In this document: positions 22,149 to 37,186 of the stretch, in pieces | How positions within the stretch are numbered: position 1 is the stretch's first letter | Layout of the letters: the number at the start of each line of letters is the position of its first letter | DNA from: Hesseltinella vesiculosa | Lineage: Eukaryota; Mucoromycota; Mucoromycetes; Mucorales; Cunninghamellaceae | Length of the DNA: 64,000 nucleotides | Direction of reading: 5' to 3' | Assembly (NCBI GenBank): GCA_002104935.1 | Contig: MCGT01000019.1 | Location: 248,001-312,000, forward strand | Program-made: the position numbers and the translations under genes | Notes under the pieces: generated by a model | What the model saw: the letters and a program-made list of their open reading frames with translations, nothing else | Databases searched by the model: none | Told to the model about the DNA's origin: nothing

Positions 22149-23971
22149 ATGTCATACACGAATGCGCTTGATTACGTGCTGAAGGATCCACCATTCTTTA
22201 CGCAACATCCTAAAAAGCTTGCTGGCAAAGCAGGAAAGGTGAAATAGCAGTGATTTCATTGGAATCTTCAGAAACTCATCTCTTTAAAAAAACTAGGCGT
22301 ACCTGGCGTCCAAGAACGATGATCATTTCCTACTCTTCCAATTCTGCAGTACTTCTTACTGGCTGCCAGCACTGATCCATTTCCCAAACAAGCCATTTTC
22401 GTAAGATCGATGCACATTTCATTACTTCCACCCGGACCATGGCGCTGCTCACTTTTTCATTTCCAATAGAGATGTCCAAGCAATCGTGGAAGAATTGACG
22501 GGACCTAATCGCATTGACCTTGTGGACACGCGTCTCTGTTTATATCGCAATGATGATATCGTAGATGTCGTTGTGTATGTTGATAAATTCAACGTCCAGC
22601 CTGGCAAGCGATCTGATTTAATATCGCTATCGATTGGGCACAATGAAAAGGTGGCTGCCATGTTGCAATCTCTTAACCTGGAAATGGAATGCTCCAAAGC
22701 TTTGGAAAAAGGTATCTAAGCCTTCCGTTTTCATAGGCTGCTGATTGATTGGGACGCCGAGCGACTGACTGTCTTTTGCTTTTCATTAGACCCATGGGTA
22801 CGAGAGTTTATGACTTGGATGCCGTTTTTGGAGAATTTTGCCTACTTTCAGCTGTATGAAGGAAGCGACAGCCCTGTAGAATTTCCACCTAGCGAGCCCA
22901 CGATCGACAATCCAAACAAGGTGCGCCGAACCAATCATGGAGACGTGCACACCAAGCCGATGCAAGATATGTCCAACGTCGCCAGTGACCATCGAGCATC
23001 TTTGCCCGCCATCAAGGCTCCGTCTTCCCCACCAACCACTGCCGTCAACATCGAAAATACCTTACCCACGCCCAGTGTCTCCTTGTCACAAAATATACCA
23101 ATGGAAATTGACGAAAACTGCCCACCCAGCTTGCCCACCACACTTGCCACCACCCCGCTTCCTATCCCTAGCACCATACCCAATACAAAGCCTGCTGTCA
23201 GCCCCGTCGAGGACCCCAAACCCCCCTGTGCCCAAACTCCCGCTCTTGTGAACATTACACAACAGGTGAGAAAAAATAAGTCGAACGTGAACTGTACTCC
23301 TAACCTCCCTCTTTTTCTTGTTTCCTTCTTTCAGCAAGTACCGAAACCATGGCTGCTCAAACACGAGACATCTGTAAAAACACTGGTCAATAGATCACCT
23401 ACCCCAGCGTTACCATCACTTTCCCAGGTCATTGATAACGCGATGGATGTGGACACTGACGTATGTGGTTCGATAAAAAAAAAGAGTCACTGGAGAACTC
23501 ACCCTTCTTTCTTTATGTGGCTGGCTTGGAATATAGGAGCGTGGCTTGTTGACGAACGAGTACATTGACGAGCTTTGGGAGATCAGCGACACAGAAAGTC
23601 TACTGGATGGCTATCTACCCCAGCCGAAGCCCAACGTCATCAAGCCCGAGACATATTCCATCGAACCCGACCATACTGTCGTGAGCACACTCAGCATGCC
23701 CACTATCCACTCACCTGCCTACAATCCCGAGGTACTGCCGGCGAAACCATCCTGCGAACACTCAACCACGCCGTTGTCTGTCACCACGCCACCTCCTCAC
23801 GCTGACACGATGACATTAACGAGTAGCGATACGGGGCTCATGGTTGAGCATCATCGTCGACAGGTTTGCGAAAAAGCAAAGGCGTTCTACCAGCATTCGT
23901 TACAATACGGCTGCCGTACTGATTTGCGTTTGACCCTTTGGTATTCGGAGACAGAAGGCTTGCGCGAATAA
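22149..23971 (+). CDS. Unrecognised protein, 490 residues, disordered centre
   Basis: Six exons: 22149-22238, 22297-22400, 22470-22711, 22790-23265, 23335-23460, 23537-23971; all junctions are GT-AG and keep frame, so this is a real gene. Residues ~1-170 look folded, with alternating hydrophobic strands (DIVDVVVYVDKFNV, HFLLFQFCSTSYWL) and aromatic pairs. Residues ~185-440 are a long Pro/Thr/Ser-rich, low-complexity linker. The C-terminal ~45 residues (VCEKAKAFYQHSLQYG...) are probably helical. There is no signal peptide or membrane segment. I recognise no family. The layout, a folded head with a long linker and a short conserved tail, would fit an adaptor or nuclear scaffold, which is only a guess. 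Confidence 0.75.
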
Positions 23972-24376
23972 ACAACACTTCCTTTGAATACCCTTCTCTG
24001 TCTCGGGCATGACCCTCACTCCAATGGATACAAGATGTATAGCAAAAAAAAAAAAAAAGACAGGCAAAAAATGTGACACTAACTTGTATTACTTTGACGA
24101 TCGTTAAATTAGTATTACTTGGACATCAACAAGGGTGAAAAGGGGATGTAGACGACAACAGAAAAATAATAAAAGAGGGAGTGCTGCGAAAGATGATGAG
24201 GTAGAAACAGAGGCGTGTGTCAAAAACAATCATAAAGAAAAAAAAAATGGAGCTTGCCAGGTGGTGGGTAAGGAGAGAATGACCATAGTGAATCAAAAAG
24301 AATAAAAGTAAACGCGTGGGGAGCAAGAAAATTAGAAGAACTATAAAAAAAAATGCCGCGGTGGTAAAGAGGAAGT
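23972..24376. other. Intergenic between convergent genes
   Basis: About 405 nt between two stop codons of convergent genes, so it holds both 3' ends. AT-rich, with an A run near 24042-24058. No gene seen. Confidence 0.55.
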
Positions 24377-28840
<4,464 letters not shown>

Positions 28841-30069
28841 ATTAAACGACTGCCAACAAGGCGAAAACAAAAAGATATTAAAAATAGAGAATAGCTGTAG
28901 GTAGAGGATCAAGCAACTAGGAAGAGGCAAAACGAACTTCTACCGAGAGAATCAAATGGTATAAAGGTAAAGAGAAAAAAAGTGAAAAAGGGACAAAGAA
29001 GAGAAGAAAAATAAAAGCGGGGCAGGCTTTTGGAAACCAGCTTAAAAAAATGAAGGGGTAAAGGGAGAGATCAAGGAAAACAGGAGAAACAAAGGGGGAG
29101 AGCAAGCGACAATGCGTAAGAAAAAGAAAAGAAAAAGAGCAAACCCACTCTATCATTTTTTGAAACGTGCTTTTCAAAAAAGGAGCTCACTCTTTTTCAT
29201 AGTTTGAAAGTAATAACCGCTCCCCAAACAGCCGCCTCTGCACCTACGCTCGTCAGCTAGCTCTAAATGAGACAACATACGCATGGCAGCTCGTTCATTC
29301 TTGTATTGTTACATTTTATCGGGGATCACGGTGTTTCATCTGTTTCATTGCTCACCATCCTTTTTTTTTTTTTTTTTCGCATTAAAAAAACATGCATGGA
29401 GGCGTTTCCCCCATTGTGTCCCGGAACCAATTCATGCAAAAAAAAAAAAAAAAAAAATTCAAGGTCAACACGCAGCCAACGACATTTGTTTTCGTGACTG
29501 TTTACAGGGTAGAAATTATAATCGAGGCAAGACCATCAAAAACATGCGATACTGCCTGGAAAAGCCCATAGAAACGAGCTTGGGATCCCGGATGGGTAGC
29601 CATAAATGGCAAAGAAGCTATACAAGGGAGTGATGAGTGGGGAGTGTTTAAAGGGACAAGCTTACAAAAATAGCCCTGGATGATTTGGATAGGTCAAAAG
29701 GAGGTGTGCCGAGCAACTCTGCCATGATCGATTCAAAAAAAGTTGAGTGCACTTTGGAATGGCGTAAAATCAAGCTTGCGGTTAGTTTATTTGATATCAT
29801 CCAAGATGTTATTGAAACAAAACGTGATCGTAAAATGATGGCTCCACAGATCTGGTCCAAAATCATAAAAAAAAAGGAGGAGGTCTTTGCGTCTCAAAGG
29901 GGAAAGTCAAAAGGTATACAGTACAAAAAAATCGATTCAAGAAAGAGAAAAGAAAAAAAAGGAGGGTCTCAAGGGAAAGAAGGGGAGATCCACCAAGGCG
30001 AGATTTTTTTTTATGATACAACCTTTTTTGGGCCAAAATGTAAAGCTAGAAAATACGGGAATCCGGCCA
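28841..30069. other. Intergenic, kinase promoter and CSL 3' flank, with coding-like patches
   Basis: About 1.2 kb. Near 28841-29250 lies the kinase promoter/leader. At about 29500-29630 and 29690-29910 the plus strand has short coding-like frames (IIQDVIETKRDRKMMAPQIW in the second) that I cannot place in a family, broken by A runs. These may be decayed mobile-element or gene remnants. Confidence 0.4.
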
Positions 30070-33000
30070 CTAGATACATACATCCAAATAGCACCGAGTA
30101 TCATACACCATGCCATCCAAGGAACGGACAATCAGCATCGGCAGCTTGTCTCGGCTGGAGCTTTGGAGCAAACTTGGAGGCACAGTCAGCTGCAGCTCTT
30201 CCCCACCAATTGATATCATGCTCGCTTTGGTCACCCCAAACCATATCACCATATCCTTTGTAAATCCATGGCCAAACACCACCAAATCTCGATCATTTAG
30301 CCATTGCCAAAACGTCACTTTCGGGGCTGCTGACATCACGGACGGCCGAAGTGGACCAGTGGTTAACATTTCTGGTAAAAAGGAATAGGTCTCGACGTCT
30401 AATAAAAAAAAATACGCGGTTCGAGTGAGTTGATGGAGTACACCAATTTTTTTTTTTTACCAGTGTTAACAATTGTCCACAGACATGTTTCTGAAACTTC
30501 TTCTTGCCAGTGGTTGATCATGCAGGGGTAGGCGGCAGATGGGCTGGTGCTAGACAAGATGGTGTTTCTGCGTTTTTTCATAGCGTGCTGCCGGTGGTCC
30601 ATCATCGGGTCACGCGGAGCAAAGGGCGAGGAGGAAGCGACAGGCACTTGTGTCCAGTTTTCACTGGCACTGCTGTAACGGCGGCGCCCAGACAGCATTT
30701 TCGATGACTTGCGCTCTCCCCCAACGGAGACACGCCGCTTGTGCAGGTGGGTCGTCCCGGTAGCAGGATCGACAGGCAGTGGCTGGTCATCCATCGTCCA
30801 TGGATAGCCATAGGGCGCGTAATCGAGCGGTGATGCATACGTAGGGGCTGCATCGGGAGTCACCTTTGTGGATGCAGAGGAGGTGGAGGAGGTAGAGATG
30901 GGGCCAGACAGGATGGCTGAAGAAGTGGGCATGAGGCTGTGCTGTAAGAGGGAGTTGTCGATCGACGAAGGCTTTGGAGGCTGAGGCTGGGCTTTGTTGC
31001 CATACGTCACCAGAGGTTGTCGGAAGCCTGAGGTGCGGTAGATACCTACGATGTTTTTCATACAGCTCAGATACGTGGCTTGCGCGGTAGAGAGGGGGAA
31101 GGACAGTGCACTGGCATTGGCTGTGGGTGAAGAAGGAGACGTTGCTAACGTGGCCAAAGGGGTGGCATCGGTGGTAGAGGGTGATTGCTTTTGTAGTTGA
31201 TGGTATCGAGAGGGACCCAGGGTTAAGGTGGTGGGGTCAGGCACGATTTGAAACGCAACTTTGTGCAGTTGGGATACCGGATCGCCAAGCAGTTCGTCAT
31301 GGTATTCGCCTCCCAGCGCATTCTGGCGATCAGCGTGGCCAAAGTCGGACGCACGCATGCAGCCTTGTGCGCATGTGCCACTGTCGACTTTGCGGATGAT
31401 CATCACGGGGCTGACTAGGCCGGTGGAGAGACACTGTAGCACGATGGGTTGGTTGTAGTAGACTGGCAAGGGGTGAGCAGGATCGCGCTGGGGTAGAGCC
31501 ATGGCTGGTGGAGGCGGCCATGACGTCAAGGTGCGATGGGTCTGGTGGGTCGGGCTGGGCATGGGAGTGGGCGGGCTGCCGTGTGCATTGACAGACCTGC
31601 GGTGGCAGGTATGTGATTCATGAGCTTGGCGGTTCTTGCCGTCGACAATCCATATCACAAATGGATCCCAGGTACGTGTACGAGAAGTGAAGCACACGTT
31701 CGCCTTGCTTGTGTCGGTTTGATGGTCCTCATTGAGCCCCAGCGGCTCGCCATTGGTCTTTGATACACCCAAATACCGGGTCGAGATTGTTTGCGACCGA
31801 ATCCGATTGAACAATGAGATCACCGAACCATGATGGATACACACTTTAAAAGGAGGTGTGAGCTGAACGACTCTTTTTTTTTTTTTTTTTTTTTTTTTTT
31901 GGCTGGTTGGTTACATTCAAGGTTTTTGATGGTTTGGCGTTTCTTGCTAGGTTTGCTGATGACGCGAATGTCGCGGCCAAGAAAAGGTTTGAAGGCAATG
32001 CCATTGGCCAGGCGCAGATGGGCGACCATTTGGACAGATTTGCGCTTGTCGTCCGAGTCACATATGTACATGTTCTTCGACATGCATTTTCCGGCAATGA
32101 TAGGAGTGGCCGATTGTAATGAGGCAGGCAACACCGATTGGCCAGCATCTTCCAATCGATTCCAACTTTCACCGGATGATGTTGTCCATTCGACTTGGCC
32201 ACTGGGTACCATCGGGATCATTTCCCCGTGCACTGACTCGGATGACATATGCAGATGAATGATGGGTGGTTGCAATACCGGAGGATCTGTCGGGGCCGAG
32301 GCATCCAAGGTCCACCATTGACTTCCAGTAAGCAGCACAATTGGAGGCGGGCATAGAAATCTGCAACGAGAAAAAAAAGAGCTTCAGTGTTGCCATGCCA
32401 ACGCGGTCAAACGGCGGGTTTTTACCTTTTCTCGGTGCCATAGCTTTTCTGAGCAACTCGGCTGGTCATGATTGTGACAGACATTTTATCCATCCATTTG
32501 TTGTAGGCTGATGACAAAAAGTATTGAATGGATCGTTTCATGGTGGTTTCATCAAGTACACATTCAGCAGGTTTCTGAGCGTCTCCAGTGGACAGTGACC
32601 GTTTTGCTGATGCAGGCATCCGCACCGTTTTTTGCTGCATTGTGTCTTCTTCCTCCTTCAGACTCACCAGGTACCGATTATATAGGCCAAAATCATTCTT
32701 GCCACTGTCTAAAACGTTGCAAAACATGCAAGAGGAAAGCGTACTGATCAGCTCCTTTTCTTTTTTTTTTTTTTTTTCTCTTGCAGGCGTTTACCTGGGG
32801 TGGCAAAGGTTCGGGAAGAGAGTAGGGATTCAGATAAGGATGAGGCGGTAGAGAGATTGGAAGAGCGGCGACGTTGCAAGGCTATGTCCATGGTGGCGGA
32901 GGAAGACGACGAGGTACACATCATGTCAAGTGCAGGCGGTGATTGGAGCGGCGGGCTGCTATTGGTTGTGGTGGCCGATGTGGTAGTAACGATCTCGTCC

Positions 33001-33701
33001 AACGATTCAGCAAATGTAGGTGAGAACAAATTGGGTGTCATCGGCAGTTGCTGCTGCGCAGAGTCCATAAACGTGTTCATGTCCAAAGTAAGGTTGGGCC
33101 GCACGCGGGTAGGGCTTGGAAGGCTAAACTTGGTGGTGGTGACCGATGCAGAAGGGCGGTAAGGAGGCATCGCTGCAGAGGTTTGCAGCGACATTAGAGC
33201 TGGTGGACAGCTACTGTCAAGTTGCATGTCAGCAAGCGACCTTGTGTCGTTTGTGCCGGCCAAGACCATGGGGTCTTGGTACGCGAAAGAAGGTTGGCCT
33301 GACGCATCCGATACATAGGCAAAATAGGGCGATGGCAGTGGGGTGGTGAAAGTGGGTGGAAAAGAGGCGTCGATAGCCACCGTGGCTGAGGTTTCAGGAG
33401 AGGCAGCGTGATCAAAAGCAGCGGCTGGCAGGGGTGGTTCAGGCCAGTCTGGCTTTGTACTTGGCCACCAAGAAGGCGTGGTGTCAGCGGGAGAGTTGGG
33501 TTGGAAAGCAAGAGGCTGTTGCTGAGCAGGCGGGCGCGAATGAGCATAAGACAAGGGTTGTTGCTCGCTTAGCCAGGTCATGTCACCTTGACGATAGGTG
33601 GATCCATCTTGTTGCCATTCTACTGAATCAGACCGTCTTTTTTCGGTATCACTTTGAATGTTCCTAGTCGGCTGTCGACAATTGCTGTAAGGTAAGGCCA
33701 T
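30070..33701 (-). CDS. CSL (RBP-J/Su(H)/Cbf11-12-type) transcription factor
   Basis: Five exons: 33701-32795, 32708-32426, 32360-31915, 31843-30461, 30398-30070; 1115 residues. The first ~330 residues are disordered (Ser/Pro/Thr/Gln). The Rel-like N-terminal domain has the DNA-contact segment SYGTEKRFLCPPP. The beta-trefoil has ISDSDDK-like ICDSDDKRKSV, VISKPSKKRQTIKNLELCI and FNRIRSQTISTRYLGV, matching the residues that read GTGGGAA sites. An insertion of several hundred residues, largely low complexity, follows within the trefoil/C-terminal region, and a TIG domain closes the protein (VVFGHGFTKDMVIWFG). Fungal CSL proteins act without Notch in adhesion and cell-cycle control. The start is the first ATG of the open frame; a start further downstream is possible. 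Intron 3 holds A27 on the coding strand. Confidence 0.9.
31874..31900. repeat. T27 homopolymer inside CSL intron 3
   Basis: A 27-base T run on the plus strand (A27 on the coding strand) lies shortly after the 5' splice site of the intron between 31914 and 31844. Confidence 0.9.
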
Positions 33702-34816
33702 CAATCGCAAAAGTAGTTTCAACTAAACTAGAGACTTTGCACGTAAAATAATTAGAGAACGAAGTTTATGTTCCTTCCTGCTGTTCAATGGTTGAACAAA
33801 AAAAATAAAATAAAAAAAGTGTGGGAGTGAAAAAAAAAAAAAAAGGCGATTTCGCCGAACCAATATTTTTTATGCACTCTTTCAAGCTGGAGGGGTGTTG
33901 ACAAAAAAAGCCAATCGTGGCTTGATCCGCAACTCTGGGAAACGACGACATTTCAGAATGACGTGCCAGTGGCTTCCTTGTTATCCAGTTTACATTCCCC
34001 CTGTCTGATCGATGATTGAGGTGTCATCTTTTATGTCGAATACCTTTTATTCAGTAAAATACTAACCCCTTTGCTTTTTTTTTTTTAGAAAAAAAAAGCA
34101 AAAGCGCTACGCTTCATTTTGGAGTGGTTGGATCGATGTAAAAATGTTCATGCGTGTAGGTCCATATGAAAGGCATCGATGTTGTAAAAAAAACTCTTAG
34201 ATAAACGATGTTTACCAAGCCATCTTTATGTCGATGACAGTTTGACACCTTCGTCCTCCGCTTAAAAATTTGGAAAAAAATAAAAAAAGTGCCAGCAAAA
34301 CTTTCAACTTCTGATTTTGCCCCGGTTGCTCCCAAATTTTGGAAGCCATGTAATAATAGTACATGCACACGTTCTTGAGGAATGAATGGCTAATAATACC
34401 GGCGTTGTTGTGCTGATCTGAACGACGTACCAAGAACATGATCACCTGACCAGCCCAGCCCTGCTTCGCCCAACCCAGTCAGTTAGTGGGCTTGGCTAGT
34501 GCACACAATAAAGAAAAAATGGTTCAGATTGATCACAAATTGGTATAATACATGATGGTACACAAACTACGTTCATGGTAAAAAGCGCAAAACCTCCAAG
34601 GGAGGTCGATACAAAACTAGCAGACAGCCGCCATTTGAAAAAAAAAAGGTCCTGTGGTTGTTAGGCAGGCTGGGATGGCGATCTTTCCTGGGCAATGATT
34701 TTATTTAGAGGAAGAATGGAGGAGAGAGAGAAATGCTTAGCTGTGGGGGAGATGAAGGTCAAGAAACGAGTTAAAACGAGGCAAAGGAGGAATGGGAAAG
34801 TCAAGTAGGAGTACAT
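33702..34816. other. Intergenic, CSL promoter and 3' flank of the zinc-finger gene
   Basis: About 1.1 kb, AT-rich with many A/T runs. The GC-rich block at 34440-34500 was checked for a tRNA and has no T-loop motif. No gene supported. Confidence 0.5.
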
Positions 34817-37023
34817 TTACAGATGGTCTAGCAGTTTGATATATTGTACACGTCGAGACAGGTGTTGCTTGAAGGATGCAAAGGTGCTTTCATCTTCAAA
34901 AGCATACATAGCGTACTGAGAGTCGAGCCATTTATCCAGCTGTTTGAGTTCAGAGACGCCATGAAGGAACCACCAGCGCTTTCTTCCAGGCGTTTTATTG
35001 CTGTGATCCAAGCCATGGATCATCACGCCCCTGCCCCAACATTCTTCGTTGTCTTCAGAGGAGGCGGTAGCCTGCTTGGAAGATGGCGAGGACGTCATGG
35101 AGAGGTCATGGAAGATGTAGTAGTCGTTGCCATTCCAGGGCGTTGTCAAGCACTCCAAACGGGGATCGGCGCGTGACTGAGCCACCATCACCTTTTGCTT
35201 CTTGCGTGCCATATCCCGGGCGCGAGTGCGGATGGTGTCATCAATGCGGTCTAGGTCATGTTGCGTTTCCTCGGCCATGGCCTGGCCTTTCTTGCCTTTC
35301 TTGCGTTGTTTTTCCAGCTGTTCCAGCCATCGGCTGCGTTGTGCCTTGTCACGGAGATCGTCCTTATCAAATTGCCGGGTATACTGATGGAGTTCAATTT
35401 CCAACTCTTTCACGGGTCGGCTGGCGTTGGCAATCTCCTGGCGGATGGCATCGGTTGACAAGGTGAGATCCAGTGTCATTTGAAGCAGTTTCAGCTTCTC
35501 TAAGTCGGTCAGGGTGGCAGGCGATTCTGCCAGCAAATCCCGTTCTTCCTCCTCGTCACTCTCATGGTTAGGTGCACCGTCAGGCTCGTAGTCGCTTTCT
35601 GATTCTGAGTGGGGGTCCGTCATGGCTGTGTCTTCGGAATTGGCGTCGGAATCGGATTCCGAATCATCATCGTCCGATGCCTCATCGTCGTCGTAGTCAG
35701 ATCCAGAGGCTCTGTCGGCAGCAGTAAGGAGGGTTTGCACGTCGGCCCAGCGAGCTTGTGACATGCCGCGGCGATCGATCAATTCACCCAACATCACGAG
35801 GCGTTCCTTTGAAAAGGGGAGGTGGTGGGACATATTGACGTCGGCAGCCCATTCCTGCAGGATCTGGCGGGTGGTCTTTTGTAGAGGGCTGGCGTTGCTG
35901 TAAAAGATACAGAGCACCCGGTATACCAGGCGGAGAGTTAGATGGCGCAGTCGCCAGTCGCCTTGGACGTTCTGCATGGACAGCAGCCATCGGTCGTCCA
36001 GGCCAAGCACATCGGCAAACCGAAAAACGAATTCACGGATCTGCAATCGTATCCAGATCTCTTCTTCGCTGAGAACGAGTGACAACCGCTGGGCTACAGG
36101 GGCAATGACTGGAGGTGATGCATGGAATGGGTGCGGTCGGAACCCTGCTTGAGGTGGAAAGGGGGGCTGCGGATGAGGTGGGTGTTGGAATGGAGGCTGT
36201 GGCAACGGTGGGTGCTGAAGGGAAGCCGTTTTCGATTTGGATTTGGCCGACTTTACCAGAACTTGTTCGGGAGGTGATGTAGTGGATTCAGCTGGAGTTC
36301 TATTGCCAAAACTGCGTTCAGTGCCTTTTTCTTTGCTTGTGATCATGAACATACCTAGAATATGGCACCAGCCTGTATGATTTTTTGCAAAAGCTACAGA
36401 GGGAAAAAAAGGGGGGGGTGAGGATCGCAAGAAGAACATGAATGTCATAGCCATGACGAGCACTTACTCGCACTTGCACAATTGGCAGCAAACAGGACAG
36501 GCCACGCGCTGGGTAGTGCCAGGTTGCCATTCCTTCGATACAAGACTGGGGCCACTCTCCATCGAGATCATTTTCTTATTGGTATATTTCATCACACAGA
36601 TGTAGCACCAAGACAGATCGCAAGCTGTTCCATCTGGTCGACGAGCTGTACATGCTAGTGCTTGTTCGCCAGACTGTCAAAAATAAAGGATGGCGGTGAG
36701 AAAGGGAGTTGATGTTTGCTGCGATGAGATCGATAGGGTCTTGCCTTGCATTGACCTTGGCAGAGCTTGGGATGCTATATATAAAGCAAGAGAAAGGTTA
36801 ATATGTACAGATCATACCAAGAAATCGATCATCAACCTTGTCTGTTAGATTTAGATCATTAACCTTTTTATGAAGGTTGTCAGCGGGAGGAGTCGACGAA
36901 ATGGAGGGAGTACTAGAACGATCAAGCCTGAATTTAAACCTATAGGAGAAAAAATGAGTGATCCGAAGCACATTAGTTACATGTCACTTGCATTGTTTGA
37001 AATAGTGTTGCCTGCTTGCTCAT
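34817..37023 (-). CDS. CDCA7-type (zf-4CXXC_R1) zinc-finger protein with DDT/WHIM-like region
   Basis: Six exons: 37023-36992, 36939-36864, 36774-36745, 36673-36468, 36393-36355, 36311-34817; 625 residues. Residues ~38-125 carry a cysteine-rich domain: LCQGQCK, ACTARRPDGTACDLSWCYIC, CPVCCQLCKCDFC. This is the pattern of the CDCA7/monoamine-oxidase-repressor R1 zinc finger. A Pro-rich linker follows, then a DDT-like helical region (RLQIREFVFRFADVLGL, ~200-290), an acidic stretch, a charged coil, and a WHIM-like end with RWWFLHGVSELKQLDKWL. Vertebrate CDCA7 works with the remodeller HELLS; DDT/WHIM modules bind ISWI-type remodellers, so a chromatin role is inferred. Introns 1 and 3 need GC donors (AT|GCAAGT, AAG|GCAAGA). 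Exon 3 is a 30-nt microexon. The gene is divergent from GH36, 163 bp away. Confidence 0.8.
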
Positions 37024-37186
37024 AATTTTTATAAAGTTAAAACAATTAAAGGGCAAGCTTCAAGAAGAGGAAGAAAAAAAGGATGCGACACGCCCGGTGT
37101 TTTTTTTTTTTTTTGACCTCAGGATTTCCCCCTTGACAGCGGCTCCTTCCTTTTTCCACCTCTCCCCCCCTTATTTTTAGCGTGTG
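37024..37186. promoter_or_regulatory. Shared bidirectional promoter, CDCA7-type gene / GH36 gene
   Basis: The two ATGs are 163 bp apart facing outward. The interval has a T16 run at about 37099-37114 and a pyrimidine-rich stretch before the GH36 start. The promoter role is inferred from position only. Confidence 0.45.

Noticed and set aside
34430..34505. GC-rich block suspected to be a tRNA
   Set aside because: No T-loop consensus (GTTCRANNC) or acceptor-stem pairing found.
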